Shown: positions 14,637-22,312, counted from the first letter of the stretch. The stretch is DNA of 64,000 nt from Microbacterium sp. H83 (GCF_001650405.1 NZ_LWCU01000011.1:1-64000), one strand, 5' to 3'. The notes: generated by a model from the sequence alone, not told the origin. Numbers and translations are program-made.

Positions 14637-15083
14637 TCAGAACGGGGTGTCGCTGTTGGGGATGTCGGCGACTTCCCATGAGCCGGCCTGGTCGCTCTGA
14701 TTGCCCTGCTCCCCCGCTGCGGTCTTGCGCTCGGCCTTCTTCGCGGTGACCGTGTGGTACTTGAGGCTGAATCCCACCTCAACGGCGGTGACCTGCTGCG
14801 CGGTGCGCTCCTGCTCGGTGCCCTTATCGGTCCACCGGTTGGTTTCGATGCGTCCCTCGATCGTCAGTCGATCTCCCTTGTGGGACGAGGCCGCGACGTT
14901 CTCGGCCTGCTCACCCCAGGCTTCGACGCGGAACGCGTTGGGCTCGGCGTCTTCGAATCCTCCGTCGGGCGTTCGGCGCTGTCGGTTCTCGATGATGGTG
15001 AAGTGGACCACGGGGCGGCCGTTCTGCGTGTAGCGCAGCTCGGGATCCGCGGTGAGGTTGCCGGCGAAGGTGATGGTCGACAT
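14637..15083 (-). CDS. ssb: Single-stranded DNA-binding protein
   Basis: 148 residues. The OB fold shows STITFAGNLTADPELRYTQNGRPVVHFTI, FRVEAWGEQAENVAASSHKGDRLTIEGRIETNRW and the acidic tip ending DTPF, a plasmid form of the D-D-I-P-F tail that recruits partner proteins. It coats single strands made during replication and conjugative transfer. ATG at 15083 has AAGGAGC upstream. It is followed on the same strand by the membrane protein-parA genes (gap 26 bases), and expressed from the conserved cassette at 15122-15164. Confidence 0.95.
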   Translation of the reverse strand: MSTITFAGNLTADPELRYTQNGRPVVHFTIIENRQRRTPDGGFEDAEPNAFRVEAWGEQAENVAASSHKGDRLTIEGRIETNRWTDKGTEQERTAQQVTAVEVGFSLKYHTVTAKKAERKTAAGEQGNQSDQAGSWEVADIPNSDTPF

Positions 15084-15121
15084 GGGTTCTGCTCCTTGTG
15101 GTTGGTGGTGTTGGTCCGCCG

Positions 15122-15164
15122 TGTTGTTACTGTCAGTCTAGCCTAGTTGGTCAATGTGGTCTAG
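15122..15164 (-). promoter_or_regulatory. Conserved promoter cassette, copy A (ssb)
   Basis: On the minus strand: CTAGAC then CACATTGACCAA then CTAGGC, TAGACT and a GTAACAACA tail. A -35 TAGACC and -10 TAGACT are 17 bases apart. The same arrangement with few changes lies upstream of the DUF3560 and parB genes. The repeated CTAG(A/G)C at an 18-base interval brackets the -35 and is a likely operator. Confidence 0.65.
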
Positions 15165-15185
15165 TTCATATCACGTGTTTTCTGG

Positions 15186-15422
15186 TCACTCTGGTGCGTC
15201 ATCAGTCGGCACGTCGAGCTGAGCCCGCTTGCGTGCAAACTCCGCGAGCTGCTCGGGGGAGTAGTTGGCCTTCATGTACCAGTGATTCGCCTGCCACTGC
15301 CAAAGGTCAACGTCCCGCTGCAGCTGCGCGTTCTCGCTGGTGAGCCGGATGATCTCTTGCCGCATCCAGTTGAAGGACTCCCACGACACCGGGCCGCGCT
15401 CGTCTCTCTGCTCCTCGTCCAT
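15186..15422 (-). CDS. Small coiled-coil protein
   Basis: 78 residues: MDEEQRDERGPVSWESFNWM, then RQEIIRLTSENAQLQRDVDL, a short leucine-zipper-like heptad run, and WQWQANHWYMKANYSPEQLAEFARKRAQLD. The start is 3 bases after the redoxin stop, so the pair is cotranscribed and probably coupled. The family is unknown to me. Aromatic-rich WQWQANHWY suggests protein binding. Its stop lies just upstream of the ssb promoter cassette. Confidence 0.6.
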   Translation of the reverse strand: MDEEQRDERGPVSWESFNWMRQEIIRLTSENAQLQRDVDLWQWQANHWYMKANYSPEQLAEFARKRAQLDVPTDDAPE

Positions 15423-15425
15423 CGC

Positions 15426-15671
15426 TCAGCCCATGTGAGCGGCGACGCGCTCGATGTGATCAGGACGGAAACCGCTCCAGTGATCCTCGTCGTCGACGAC
15501 CACGACGGGCGCCTGTGCGTAGCCGAGTTCCTTGACGTACTCGAGCGCAGCGTCGTCCTCGCTGAGGTCCACGACGCGATAGGGAATGTTCTTGGCGTCG
15601 AGCGCCCTATACGTGGCGTTGCACTGGACGCAGTTCGGCTTACTGTACACCCGCAGCTCGTTCTCGATCAT
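15426..15671 (-). CDS. nrdH: NrdH-like glutaredoxin
   Basis: 81 residues from the ATG at 15671 with AAAGGACAAGGGA upstream. ELRVYSKPNCVQCNATYRALD carries the CxxC redox site (Cys-Val-Gln-Cys), and APVVVVDDEDHWSGFRPDHIERV gives the cis-Pro and the WSGFRPD block typical of NrdH, which passes electrons to class Ib ribonucleotide reductase. A plasmid copy could boost dNTP supply during transfer. It heads a two-gene operon with the small coiled-coil protein. Confidence 0.9.
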   Translation of the reverse strand: MIENELRVYSKPNCVQCNATYRALDAKNIPYRVVDLSEDDAALEYVKELGYAQAPVVVVDDEDHWSGFRPDHIERVAAHMG

Positions 15672-16065
15672 GTCCCTTGTCCTTTCTCGATCAATTCGCT
15701 GGCTCGTTCCTGATAAGCGGAGCAGTGCCGCAGCAGCAGGGCCGGAACACAACCGCTAGGCGGTGGGGGGAGAGAATTTCGTTGCGATGTGAGGGAGCGT
15801 AGCGACCGCGTGGCGAAAATCTTGGAGGAGCCGGCCCCGCAGGGGCTTGTGTGTAGGACCGCGGCGGCAATGATGGAGCGGCAGGAACGATGCCCGAAGC
15901 TCTTAGAGCCTGGTGGCCCGCGAGGGCCACTCCTGGCCGCGTAGCGGCCCCGACGGGGGAGTGCGAGGGGGTTGCTCCCCTCGCGCCCCGATAGGGGCAC
16001 GGCGGGCCTGTGCGGCTGTAGAATTACGGTGTGCTTCCGGTGTGGTAACCGGTCGCCGTGTTGAT
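15672..16065. other. Non-coding region with an array of perfect GC hairpins
   Basis: No credible gene in about 390 bases. Five perfect short stem-loops occur at 15834-15846 (gcccc/ggggc), 15913-15930 (gtggccc/gggccac), 15935-15949 (ggccgc/gcggcc, loop gta), 15963-15984 (gcgagggg/cccctcgc) and 15985-15998 (gcccc/ggggc). A run of small hairpins next to ssb/nrdH fits a structured RNA, an origin region or REP-like palindromes. Promoter of nrdH must also lie here. Confidence 0.5.
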
Positions 16066-16103
16066 GTCAGGCCCGGCTTCCCCATTGGGGAACCGGGCCT
16101 GAC
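16066..16103 (-). terminator. Terminator of the DUF3560 gene
   Basis: gtcaggcccgg...ccgggcctgac forms a 17-bp stem with one bulge and a 4-base loop, 4 bases past the DUF3560 stop codon on the minus strand. No T tract follows. Confidence 0.7.
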
Positions 16104-16107
16104 TGCG

Positions 16108-17046
16108 TCAGGCGGCGGGCTGGTGGTCCTGGATCTCGGCGTATGGTGCGCGGTCGGTCCAGCTGTAGGGCGTCTCGACGCTGACCGTCTTGGCGTTGAC
16201 GCGGGCGACCTTGGCCCAGTGGCCGCGGATCTTCACGGCGTCACCTTTGGCGATCGTGTCGCGGCTGTAGCCGGTGGCCGTGCCGGTGGCGATCTGGTCG
16301 GCGCGTACCTGCTCCCAGTAGGCGAGCTGGTCGCGCAGCTCGTCGAGCTTGGGCGCGTAGTGCTTTGCCCTCTTGGCCTTCTGCTCGTCGGTCGCGGGGC
16401 GGTAGCCCTTCTCCGGGTCGTACACGTCAGCGATGATCTGGCGCTCGTAGCGGCGGATATCAGCGCCGATCTTCTCGATGCGGTTGGCCACGGTCACCGG
16501 GTTGTAGCGGGCGTCGGTCGTTGCGGCCGCTGCGTCGGCGCGGCGGGCGGCTTCCTCGGCGTCGTTGTGGGCGTCGATGCTGCGCCGCATGCTTTTGTGC
16601 GCCTTGTCGATCGCGTTGCGGTGGCGGCGCTCGGAGTGGTGGCCCACCTTGATCGGCTCGCCGCCCTCGGGCAGGCTTCCCACGTCGCGCATGTGCTTCT
16701 CCCATGCGGCGTCTGAGTTCGCGGCCTTCCGCTCGGCCTTGGCGTCGAGTGCTGCAGCGCGGTCGGCCTGGCGGGCGATCTTCGCGGCCTCGACTTCGGC
16801 GGTGCGCCGGGTCGTGCGGTCGATCTCCAGTGGTGCCAGCTCGAACCCTGCGGCCTCCAGCGCGGCGGCGGTGCGGGTGATGATGTGATCTTGGGGGAGC
16901 CGGTCGCGGCTGTTCGGGACGAACCATGCGCCGATGCTCCGGCCCCAGCGCCAGCGGTTGGCCTTGAGGATTGTGGCGGTTCCGTCGCCCTTGGCGGTTC
17001 CCTCGATGATGGTTCCGGCTTCATGCGTGTGGGTGATCGTCAGCAT
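16108..17046 (-). CDS. DUF3560 domain protein
   Basis: 312 residues. The N-terminus (LTITHTHEAGTIIEGTAKGD, then GTATILKANRWRWGRSIGAWFVPNSRDR) and the central block (LPEGGEPIKVGHHSERRHRNAIDKAHKSMRRSIDAH) are the DUF3560 signature found on actinobacterial plasmids and phages. A helical middle (EVEAAKIARQADRAAALDAK) and a C-terminal beta domain (IAKGDAVKIRGHWAKVARVNAKTVSVETPYSW) follow. Function unknown. The histidine-rich HHSERRH is strictly kept in the family and could bind metal. ATG at 17046 follows AAGGAG; expression comes from promoter cassette B. Confidence 0.85.
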   Translation of the reverse strand: MLTITHTHEAGTIIEGTAKGDGTATILKANRWRWGRSIGAWFVPNSRDRLPQDHIITRTAAALEAAGFELAPLEIDRTTRRTAEVEAAKIARQADRAAALDAKAERKAANSDAAWEKHMRDVGSLPEGGEPIKVGHHSERRHRNAIDKAHKSMRRSIDAHNDAEEAARRADAAAATTDARYNPVTVANRIEKIGADIRRYERQIIADVYDPEKGYRPATDEQKAKRAKHYAPKLDELRDQLAYWEQVRADQIATGTATGYSRDTIAKGDAVKIRGHWAKVARVNAKTVSVETPYSWTDRAPYAEIQDHQPAA

Positions 17047-17095
17047 GGCGTGTGCTCCTTGTTCATGTGGGGTGGTTAGTCCCGGTGGTCTGCCG

Positions 17096-17138
17096 TGTTG
17101 TTACTTTCAGTATAGTCTAGTTGGTCAATGCTGTCTAG
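17096..17138 (-). promoter_or_regulatory. Conserved promoter cassette, copy B (DUF3560)
   Basis: Minus strand: CTAGACAGCATTGACC then AACTAGAC, TATACT (-10) and GAAAGTAACAACA. The -35 TAGACA lies 17 bases before TATACT. It is followed by the 45-base leader shared with parB and the SNase gene. The box touches the last codons of the 17135-17353 gene. Confidence 0.7.
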
Positions 17139-17353
17139 TCTGTGTCTGAGTGGTCTTCGATGTCTTCGAGCTCGACGCGGTCGAATCGGTGGGCGATCTT
17201 GTCGGCGACGCGCTGCGCTCGTGCGCGGGTGCGGTAGGTGCCGGTGCGGGTCTCGTCGAATGTGACGCCGTAGCGGGTGCGCAGATCGATCCCGGTTTCG
17301 CTGTGGAGATATCCGGTTTCGCCCTTGTAGGTGACGAGAATGCGGGTGCTCAT
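17135..17353 (-). CDS. Small hypothetical plasmid protein
   Basis: 72 residues from the ATG at 17353 (MSTRILVTYKGETGYLHSET), preceded by AGGAGGC. It alternates beta-like stretches (ILVTYKGETGYLHS, YGVTFDETRTGTYRT) with a basic helix (RARAQRVADKIAHRFDRVELEDI). I do not recognise a family. It is cotranscribed after parB (gap of 54 bases) and its end overlaps the next cassette. Confidence 0.6.
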   Translation of the reverse strand: MSTRILVTYKGETGYLHSETGIDLRTRYGVTFDETRTGTYRTRARAQRVADKIAHRFDRVELEDIEDHSDTD

Positions 17354-17407
17354 GGGTGCCTCCTGGTTAGGGCGGGGCGGGCCTGTGACCCACCCCACCG
17401 AGTCTCA

Positions 17408-18775
17408 CTACGGGGTGTCGGTGCTCTCGACCGTGGCGGCGATCTGCTCGACGGGGGAGAGGGTGTAGCCCCAGCCTGCGAGGGTCTGCAGGTAGTGTGC
17501 CGTCTCCGGTCGCGGACTCCGCCAGGTGGTGCGCCCGGTGCTGGCCTCGATGCCGCCGAGGACGATTGCCAGGGTGACGTGGCCCGCCTTGGTCGGGTGC
17601 GCGGTGAGGAAGTCCGCGAACCGGTCGCCGTAGTAGCCCGATACCGGCTCGACGCCGAGAAGGTCGGCCGCGAGGGCGTTCCCGCTCAGTTCCCCGGCGA
17701 CCAGGTAGCGCGCTTCGGTGAGGCTTCGGGCGATGACTTGTGCGGAGTCCTTGGGGAGCGTCTTGCGCCCGAGGAACTGGGCGAGCCATTCCCGGCGCAC
17801 GCTCTCGGCGGCGTCCCAGTCCTTGTTGTTGGCGATCAGCTGCTTGCGCTCTGCCTTCTCCTCGTCGGTCATCGGTCCGGCCTTGCGGCCCATGCCGTCG
17901 TCGACGACGGTGTAACCGAGGGCTTCCGGCTCGTCGACGTAGTAGTTCACCTGGTGGTTTCCGTCGCGCTGTCCGAGCACGTAGACGGCCACGCCGTCTT
18001 TCCCCTGGATCTCGTCTACGCTCACCCGCTCGCCCTCGCTCGTGCGGAGGTCACCGAGGCGGTAGGGGGTGCGGGCGTCCCATGCGGGGGCTTCGGAGAG
18101 GATGCGGTGGCCTTTGGCGGCTTCGACCTGTTCGCCTGCTTCCCGGGCCTGAGCGGTGGCGCGCTCGTCGCGGGCGCGCTGGACGGCGTGGGGGAAGTAT
18201 CCCGGCTCCTCGTTTGCGATCCGGGTCAGCGTTGCGACGACGTCGGGGGCGTCTTCGAACTCGATCAGTGTTGCGGCCTGGTCCAGGGTCATTCCGGTTT
18301 CCGCGATCAGGCGGGTTCCGGTTTCGCTGGCCGCGACCGTCAGGCCCGTCTTGATCTTGTCTCGCTTCGTGCCGGTGCGCTTGGCGATCGCGGTGACGGA
18401 GAGTCCTTCGAGTTCCAGGGCCTTGTATGCCTGGATGCGGTCGCCGTCGGTGAGTGCCTGGCGCTGGTCGTTCTCCACCAGCTGTTCCACGATGCGCTGC
18501 GCGTCGTCGGCGGCGTCGGCCTCGACGATGTAGACGGGCACGCTCGGTAGGCCGACCTGCTGAGCGGCGAGGGTGCGGCGCTGGCCGTAGCGGACGTGCA
18601 CGCCGTTCTCATCGCGGGTTGCGACGATGGGGACAAGAACGCCGTTCGCGCTCACGCTGTCAAGGAATTCCTTGTCCAGGCTTGCCTCTGCCGCCGTGCG
18701 GACGTTGGTCGCCACGTCGATGGTCTGCGGGTCGATAAGTTCGAGGACTCCGGCGGATGCTGTTGCAGTGGTCAT
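17408..18775 (-). CDS. parB: ParB/RepB/Spo0J-family DNA-binding protein
   Basis: 455 residues from the ATG at 18775, six bases after AAGGAG; an in-frame ATG in the leader (18793) lacks a site. The ParB N-terminal nuclease-like fold is seen in ELIDPQTIDVATNVRTAAEA, VLVPIVATRDENGVHVRYGQRRTLAAQQVGLPSVPVYI (the GxRR box of the CTPase site is GQRR) and IVEQLVENDQRQALTDGDRIQAY. An HTH follows (LSVTAIAKRTGTKRDKIKTGL). The C-terminal 250 residues are unusual and hydrophilic. The role is centromere binding in partition or plasmid gene regulation. It is separated from parA by 3 kb. Confidence 0.9.
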   Translation of the reverse strand: MTTATASAGVLELIDPQTIDVATNVRTAAEASLDKEFLDSVSANGVLVPIVATRDENGVHVRYGQRRTLAAQQVGLPSVPVYIVEADAADDAQRIVEQLVENDQRQALTDGDRIQAYKALELEGLSVTAIAKRTGTKRDKIKTGLTVAASETGTRLIAETGMTLDQAATLIEFEDAPDVVATLTRIANEEPGYFPHAVQRARDERATAQAREAGEQVEAAKGHRILSEAPAWDARTPYRLGDLRTSEGERVSVDEIQGKDGVAVYVLGQRDGNHQVNYYVDEPEALGYTVVDDGMGRKAGPMTDEEKAERKQLIANNKDWDAAESVRREWLAQFLGRKTLPKDSAQVIARSLTEARYLVAGELSGNALAADLLGVEPVSGYYGDRFADFLTAHPTKAGHVTLAIVLGGIEASTGRTTWRSPRPETAHYLQTLAGWGYTLSPVEQIAATVESTDTP

Positions 18776-18822
18776 ACTGTGCTCCTTGTTCATGTGGGGT
18801 GGTAAGTCCCGTTGGTCTGCCG

Positions 18823-18865
18823 TGTTGTTACTATCAGTATAGTCTAGTTGGTCAATGCTGTCTAG
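18823..18865 (-). promoter_or_regulatory. Conserved promoter cassette, copy C (parB)
   Basis: Minus strand: CTAGACAGCATTGACC then AACTAGAC, TATACT and GATAGTAACAACA, differing from copy B at only a few bases, and continuing into the same 45-base leader. It overlaps the 3' end of the 18852-19070 gene. Confidence 0.7.
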
Positions 18866-19070
18866 GGTGTTCTTCGTCTCCTTCGTCGTGTCCTTCGCTG
18901 TGGCACTGCACCCAGTAGTCGGCGGATGCGGGGTAGCCGTGCGCTTCGAGCAGCGTGGCTAGAGCGTCGACTTCGCCACAGTTCAGGCTCATGGCCGTCT
19001 CTCGGGCCAGGTCGGCGTTTGCGAAGGTGTCGCAGAATGTGGTGGATGCGTCGAGCCGGGTAGCGCTCAT
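18852..19070 (-). CDS. Small hypothetical protein
   Basis: 72 residues: MSATRLDASTTFCDTFANAD, then LARETAMSLNCGEVDALATLLEAHGYPASADYWVQCHSEGHDE. Ribosome site AGAAGG before the ATG at 19070. The NCGEVDALATLL...HG pattern recurs in small actinobacterial phage and plasmid ORFs of unknown function. Its last codons overlap promoter cassette C of parB, so transcription of one may affect the other. Confidence 0.55.
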   Translation of the reverse strand: MSATRLDASTTFCDTFANADLARETAMSLNCGEVDALATLLEAHGYPASADYWVQCHSEGHDEGDEEHPRQH

Positions 19071-19427
19071 GGTGACCTTCTTTCTGGACTGGTGTCCGAT
19101 ATTCGGGTGCAGGGGCCCTCGGCCCTTGCCCTAGCGGAGCGAGAGGGCCTCGGCCCGTCTTCTCTTCCTCCCCCACGTTTTTTCGCCGTGGAGGCACTCC
19201 GTGCCGACTAGGGAGGGCTGTTCTGAGCGCGAGAGACCGTGGAATACCGGACTGAGCGCAGCGAGGGAGGATATGCCGCGAAAGCTCTCGCGCTCGGGGC
19301 TGACCGACCGCACAATGCCACAGGCTCTATGGCGAAAATGTGGCGCCACCGGCGCCAGACAGCGGCCGCGTGCGTCCGGCCTCCACGAGGGCGTAGCCCT
19401 CGCCTCGAGCTGGGAGAGCCGTTCGGG
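19071..19427. other. Non-coding region downstream of the replication gene, hairpin-rich
   Basis: About 357 bases without a credible gene, between the replication protein stop and the next minus-strand gene. Perfect stem-loops include ggccctc (19114-19120) with gagggcc (19143-19149), tggcgcc/ggcgcca at 19341-19357 and cgagggc-gta-gccctcg at 19386-19402. Beside a replication initiator this is a natural place for an origin; no iterons were recognised. Confidence 0.45.
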
Positions 19428-21512
19428 TCATCCGGTGAGCTGCGCCTCGAGGAACGTGGCCAGGTCGCGCGCGTTGAGCCGGGCCGCTTCGAGTCGACGT
19501 GCGGTCTTGTGGTCGTACCGCTGGTTCGGTCCGCGTGGGTATCCCACGCGTTCGTGGACAGACTGACCGGGCAGCTGCAGAGCGCTCGGGTGAGCGCGTC
19601 GGCCTCGACGCCTCTTGCGATGCGCCTGGTGCTCCTCATGCATGATCAGCCGCCACTTCGCCCACACGATCCGCTCGACGTCGTACCGCCTCGCGCGATC
19701 GGCCAGGTACCCGTCGACGAAGAGGCGGACAGCGATCGGCTGCGGGTCGACGTCCTTGGCCGCCGTCCAGGAGCCGTCGACGAGGCGGACGAGTCCGTGG
19801 CTGTGCAGACGGTGCAGCAGACGGCGGACGGAGGCAGCGGTGAATCCGGTGCGGAGGGTGAGATCTGCCACAGTCCAGGAACCTCCGGGCAGCAGTTGGA
19901 GGTGGAGGTAGCCGGCGGCACGTCCGAGAGAGCCGGGAGCTGCGTAGATGTCCTGGTTGAGTGCGGTAGTTCTCAGGGTCAGCTCACGGAGGAGGGCGGT
20001 GCGGGCGGGGGGCATACGCCCTTGTGACAAATCGGGTTCGTGAGGATCTGTGGAGAACTTTTCGGAGAGGGTGTACCGAGCCCCGTGCTCGCCTTCGGCC
20101 TGGGCGGTGCGCCGGATCCAGCCGGCGTCCTGCAGCGCGCGGAGGGCGTTGTGGGCTGTCTGGCGGCACCAGCCGGTCTCCAGTGCCAGACGGCGGATGT
20201 CAGCCTCGATATCGAGTGAGACGGCTTGTGCCATGTACAGGCAGAGGGCGTCGAGAATGGCGCGGTGCGCCGTGGAGCCTCGTGCGGCCCTGTGGGCCGT
20301 GGAGCCGCGGTCGGCTCCCCACATACCGGGGAGCGCGTCAGCGCGCTCCTGGACGCGTGTGAGGGCTGCGACGACGTGATTTTCTCGCTGAGGGAAGGTG
20401 GGGTCGTCGCCCTGACCGTTAGAGGGGTTTGCGGCGGCGTAGTAGACGGCCATTCGCCAGGCCCCATCGATGACGTGTCGCTGTCCCGCCTCGGTGCGCG
20501 GCACGCGGGTGCCGACGTGGCGGCGTGTGCGTGCGTGCTCGAGCGCGGGGGCGGTGCGTGCGAGCGCGGCGACGTCGGCGCGGCGCCAGCGGGCGTTCGC
20601 GGCCGCGAGGAAGATCTGCGCCATGGTGGCGGAGGTGTCCGCGGCCGGGGGAGCGGCGAGGATCTCCCGGATGCGGGGGGACAGGTCGCGGCGTTCGCCG
20701 GCGAGGTAGGGGTGCCCGTCGGCGTCAGCGTCGACGTCGCGGGGACGGGTGGCCTGTGCTGCCGGCGGCAGCTCCACGCCTTCCTCGTCCAGCCACACGT
20801 CCAGGTCCTGGAGGCGCTGCGGGGTCGTGGTGGGCCTCAACAGCACCTCGACCGGTCCCAGGGGACGGGAGTGCCCGCCCGCGCGGTGTGGCGACAGCGG
20901 CGGCCGAACCGCACCGGTCGCGGGGTTCGTGAGCGGCGAGAGATCCAGAGAGGGCAGAACGGTCCGCGCTCGGCGCGCGAGCTGGTTCACGGTGCCAGCG
21001 TCAGCGGGCGCGGTGAGCGCGATCCAGACGTGGCGGCCGCCAGAGGGGCCGGACTCGCAGACGAGATACGCGATCGCGAGCTCGTCGAGCCACCGGGTCA
21101 GTCGGCGAGCATCTTTCGCCGGGTTTCCGCCCTTGGCGTCCAGGTCGAAGCACAGGTACCGGAATCCGCCGGCGGTGTCGGTGAGGGGGAGGGCCCAGGG
21201 GCCGTCAGGGGCAGCGGTGCTGTCGGACGGGTAGGTGGCGGTGTAGCTGTTCGTGAAGTCGCCGTGCGCGTCGCGGACGTCGACGCGGACGCTGCGTCGA
21301 CGCGTGAGCTGGGACAGCGACACGGTGAGATCCCAGGCAGACTCCGGTGTCCCCCAATCGGAGGACACCCCGCGGCGTGTCGCGTCTAAGACGGCATGGA
21401 AATCTGCGTCAAGTGGCGTTATGATGGGGTCAACTCCTTTCGAGGTAGCGCATGACGAAGCCCCGGTACCCTCCGGTTCTTCACTTCTCGATCCGTGTCC
21501 GTCGCCAAACAT
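19428..21512 (-). CDS. AEP-type replication protein (primase/polymerase-like) with C-terminal winged helices
   Basis: 694 residues if started at the ATG at 21512. Residues 95-240 show an archaeo-eukaryotic primase fold: FRYLCFDLDAKGGNPAKDAR with the D-x-D metal site, and GPSGGRHVWIAL with the s-x-H motif. A central helical part and two HTH-like segments follow (IRRLALETGWCRQTAHNALRALQDAGWIRRTA and LTLRTGFTAASVRRLLHRLHSHGLVRLV). Such proteins initiate replication of actinobacterial plasmids. The true start is doubtful: the only good site, AAAGGAG at 21434-21440, precedes ATC/ATA codons. An internal octapeptide RGSTAHRA is directly repeated. Confidence 0.8.
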   Translation of the reverse strand: MFGDGHGSRSEEPEGTGASSCATSKGVDPIITPLDADFHAVLDATRRGVSSDWGTPESAWDLTVSLSQLTRRRSVRVDVRDAHGDFTNSYTATYPSDSTAAPDGPWALPLTDTAGGFRYLCFDLDAKGGNPAKDARRLTRWLDELAIAYLVCESGPSGGRHVWIALTAPADAGTVNQLARRARTVLPSLDLSPLTNPATGAVRPPLSPHRAGGHSRPLGPVEVLLRPTTTPQRLQDLDVWLDEEGVELPPAAQATRPRDVDADADGHPYLAGERRDLSPRIREILAAPPAADTSATMAQIFLAAANARWRRADVAALARTAPALEHARTRRHVGTRVPRTEAGQRHVIDGAWRMAVYYAAANPSNGQGDDPTFPQRENHVVAALTRVQERADALPGMWGADRGSTAHRAARGSTAHRAILDALCLYMAQAVSLDIEADIRRLALETGWCRQTAHNALRALQDAGWIRRTAQAEGEHGARYTLSEKFSTDPHEPDLSQGRMPPARTALLRELTLRTTALNQDIYAAPGSLGRAAGYLHLQLLPGGSWTVADLTLRTGFTAASVRRLLHRLHSHGLVRLVDGSWTAAKDVDPQPIAVRLFVDGYLADRARRYDVERIVWAKWRLIMHEEHQAHRKRRRGRRAHPSALQLPGQSVHERVGYPRGPNQRYDHKTARRLEAARLNARDLATFLEAQLTG

Positions 21513-21536
21513 CTACGGGTCGAAATACTTGGGAGA

Positions 21537-21560
21537 AACCCGCCGCACATGCGGCGGGTT
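21537..21560 (-). terminator. Terminator of the 21567-21818 gene
   Basis: aacccgccgc/gcggcgggtt with loop acat, 6 bases past the minus-strand stop. A T-rich tail (ttctttcgtt) lies on the plus side, so it may work in both directions and insulate the replication gene. Confidence 0.75.
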
Positions 21561-21566
21561 CTTTCG

Positions 21567-21818
21567 TTAAGCGGCTGGCACGCGCAGCATCCCGTCTTTG
21601 AGTGGCCGTTCGGGGAACCAGGTGGGACGCCCATAGGCGTCGAGCGGAAGGTGCTCGACCATGAGGTCGAACAGCTCCGACGGCGAGATCTCGAGTTCCT
21701 GCGCGAGCGCTTCCCAGCGCTTCTTGCTGGTGAGCTCGACCTCGTAGCCAAGGTTGGTCGGCTGTACCATCGTCCCTCTGGGACGGCGGTAGGTCCGCCG
21801 CTTCTTTTCGTCAGCCAT
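21567..21818 (-). CDS. Small RHH-like DNA-binding protein
   Basis: 83 residues from the ATG at 21818. The start is a basic arm (MADEKKRRTYRRPRGTMVQP) followed by YEVELTSKKRWEALAQELEISPSELFDLMVEHLPLDAYGRP, a beta-helix-helix pattern as in Arc/MetJ/CopG repressors. It may control copy number of the adjacent replication gene. Its stop is followed by a strong hairpin and the palindrome at 21826-21849 overlaps its promoter, consistent with autorepression. Confidence 0.65.
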   Translation of the reverse strand: MADEKKRRTYRRPRGTMVQPTNLGYEVELTSKKRWEALAQELEISPSELFDLMVEHLPLDAYGRPTWFPERPLKDGMLRVPAA

Positions 21819-21825
21819 GCAGTCA

Positions 21826-21849
21826 GTTAACCCCAAGGTCAGGGTTAAC
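21826..21849 (-). promoter_or_regulatory. Palindrome gttaaccc-N8-gggttaac
   Basis: An 8-bp perfect inverted repeat with an 8-base spacer, 7 bases upstream of the RHH gene start. Spacing and position suit a repressor operator. Confidence 0.6.
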
Positions 21850-21897
21850 ACCGGCGCGACACTCCGGGCCTTCAACCCGTACTTGAAACCCGGCATC

Positions 21898-22248
21898 TCA
21901 GCTGGCGTCGTCGCCCGTCAGGGGCTCTCCGAGGAGGTACTTCGAGTACTCGCGGAGTTCGCGGCGGATCGCCTCGCGATCGGCTGCGTATCTGACCCGC
22001 TGCCCGTTGCGGTCGTCGCGTGCGTCCGAGGTGACAATGCCATCAGCTTCAAGCTCGCGCACGTGGTTGAAGATCGTGCGGTGCGAGGCGCCGCCGAGGG
22101 CCTTCTCGATTTCGCCTGTCGTCATGGGCTCGGGGTTGGTCGCTAGGAGCCGCACGATGGCCGCTCGGATGGGGTTCGCACCAAACACTTTGACCGCCCT
22201 CGCTGGTTCAGGAGGCAGCGGCTGATCGGGAGATGCGTAGCGAGGCAT
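21898..22248 (-). CDS. Winged-helix regulator (ArsR-like)
   Basis: 116 residues. VFGANPIRAAIVRLLATNPEPMTTGEIEKALGGASHRTIFNHVRELEADGIVTSDA is a complete winged helix, with GQRVRYAADREAIRRELREYSKYLLG as the wing and dimer helix. No metal-binding cysteines are present, so this is not a metal sensor. It lies upstream of the RHH gene and may be the switch for replication or transfer genes. A 14-bp palindrome at 22299-22312 is its likely operator. Confidence 0.7.
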   Translation of the reverse strand: MPRYASPDQPLPPEPARAVKVFGANPIRAAIVRLLATNPEPMTTGEIEKALGGASHRTIFNHVRELEADGIVTSDARDDRNGQRVRYAADREAIRRELREYSKYLLGEPLTGDDAS

Positions 22249-22298
22249 CTGCCAAGTCTGCCGTAGCCGGTTCTGAGGCTATCAAGCAGGCAGGTTAA

Positions 22299-22312
22299 CT
22301 GCAAGCTTGCAG
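22299..22312. promoter_or_regulatory. 14-bp palindrome ctgcaagcttgcag
   Basis: Perfect palindrome 51 bases upstream of the winged-helix gene and 33 bases after the stop of the next one; followed by a related tgcaatctcgcag. Candidate operator. Confidence 0.5.
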
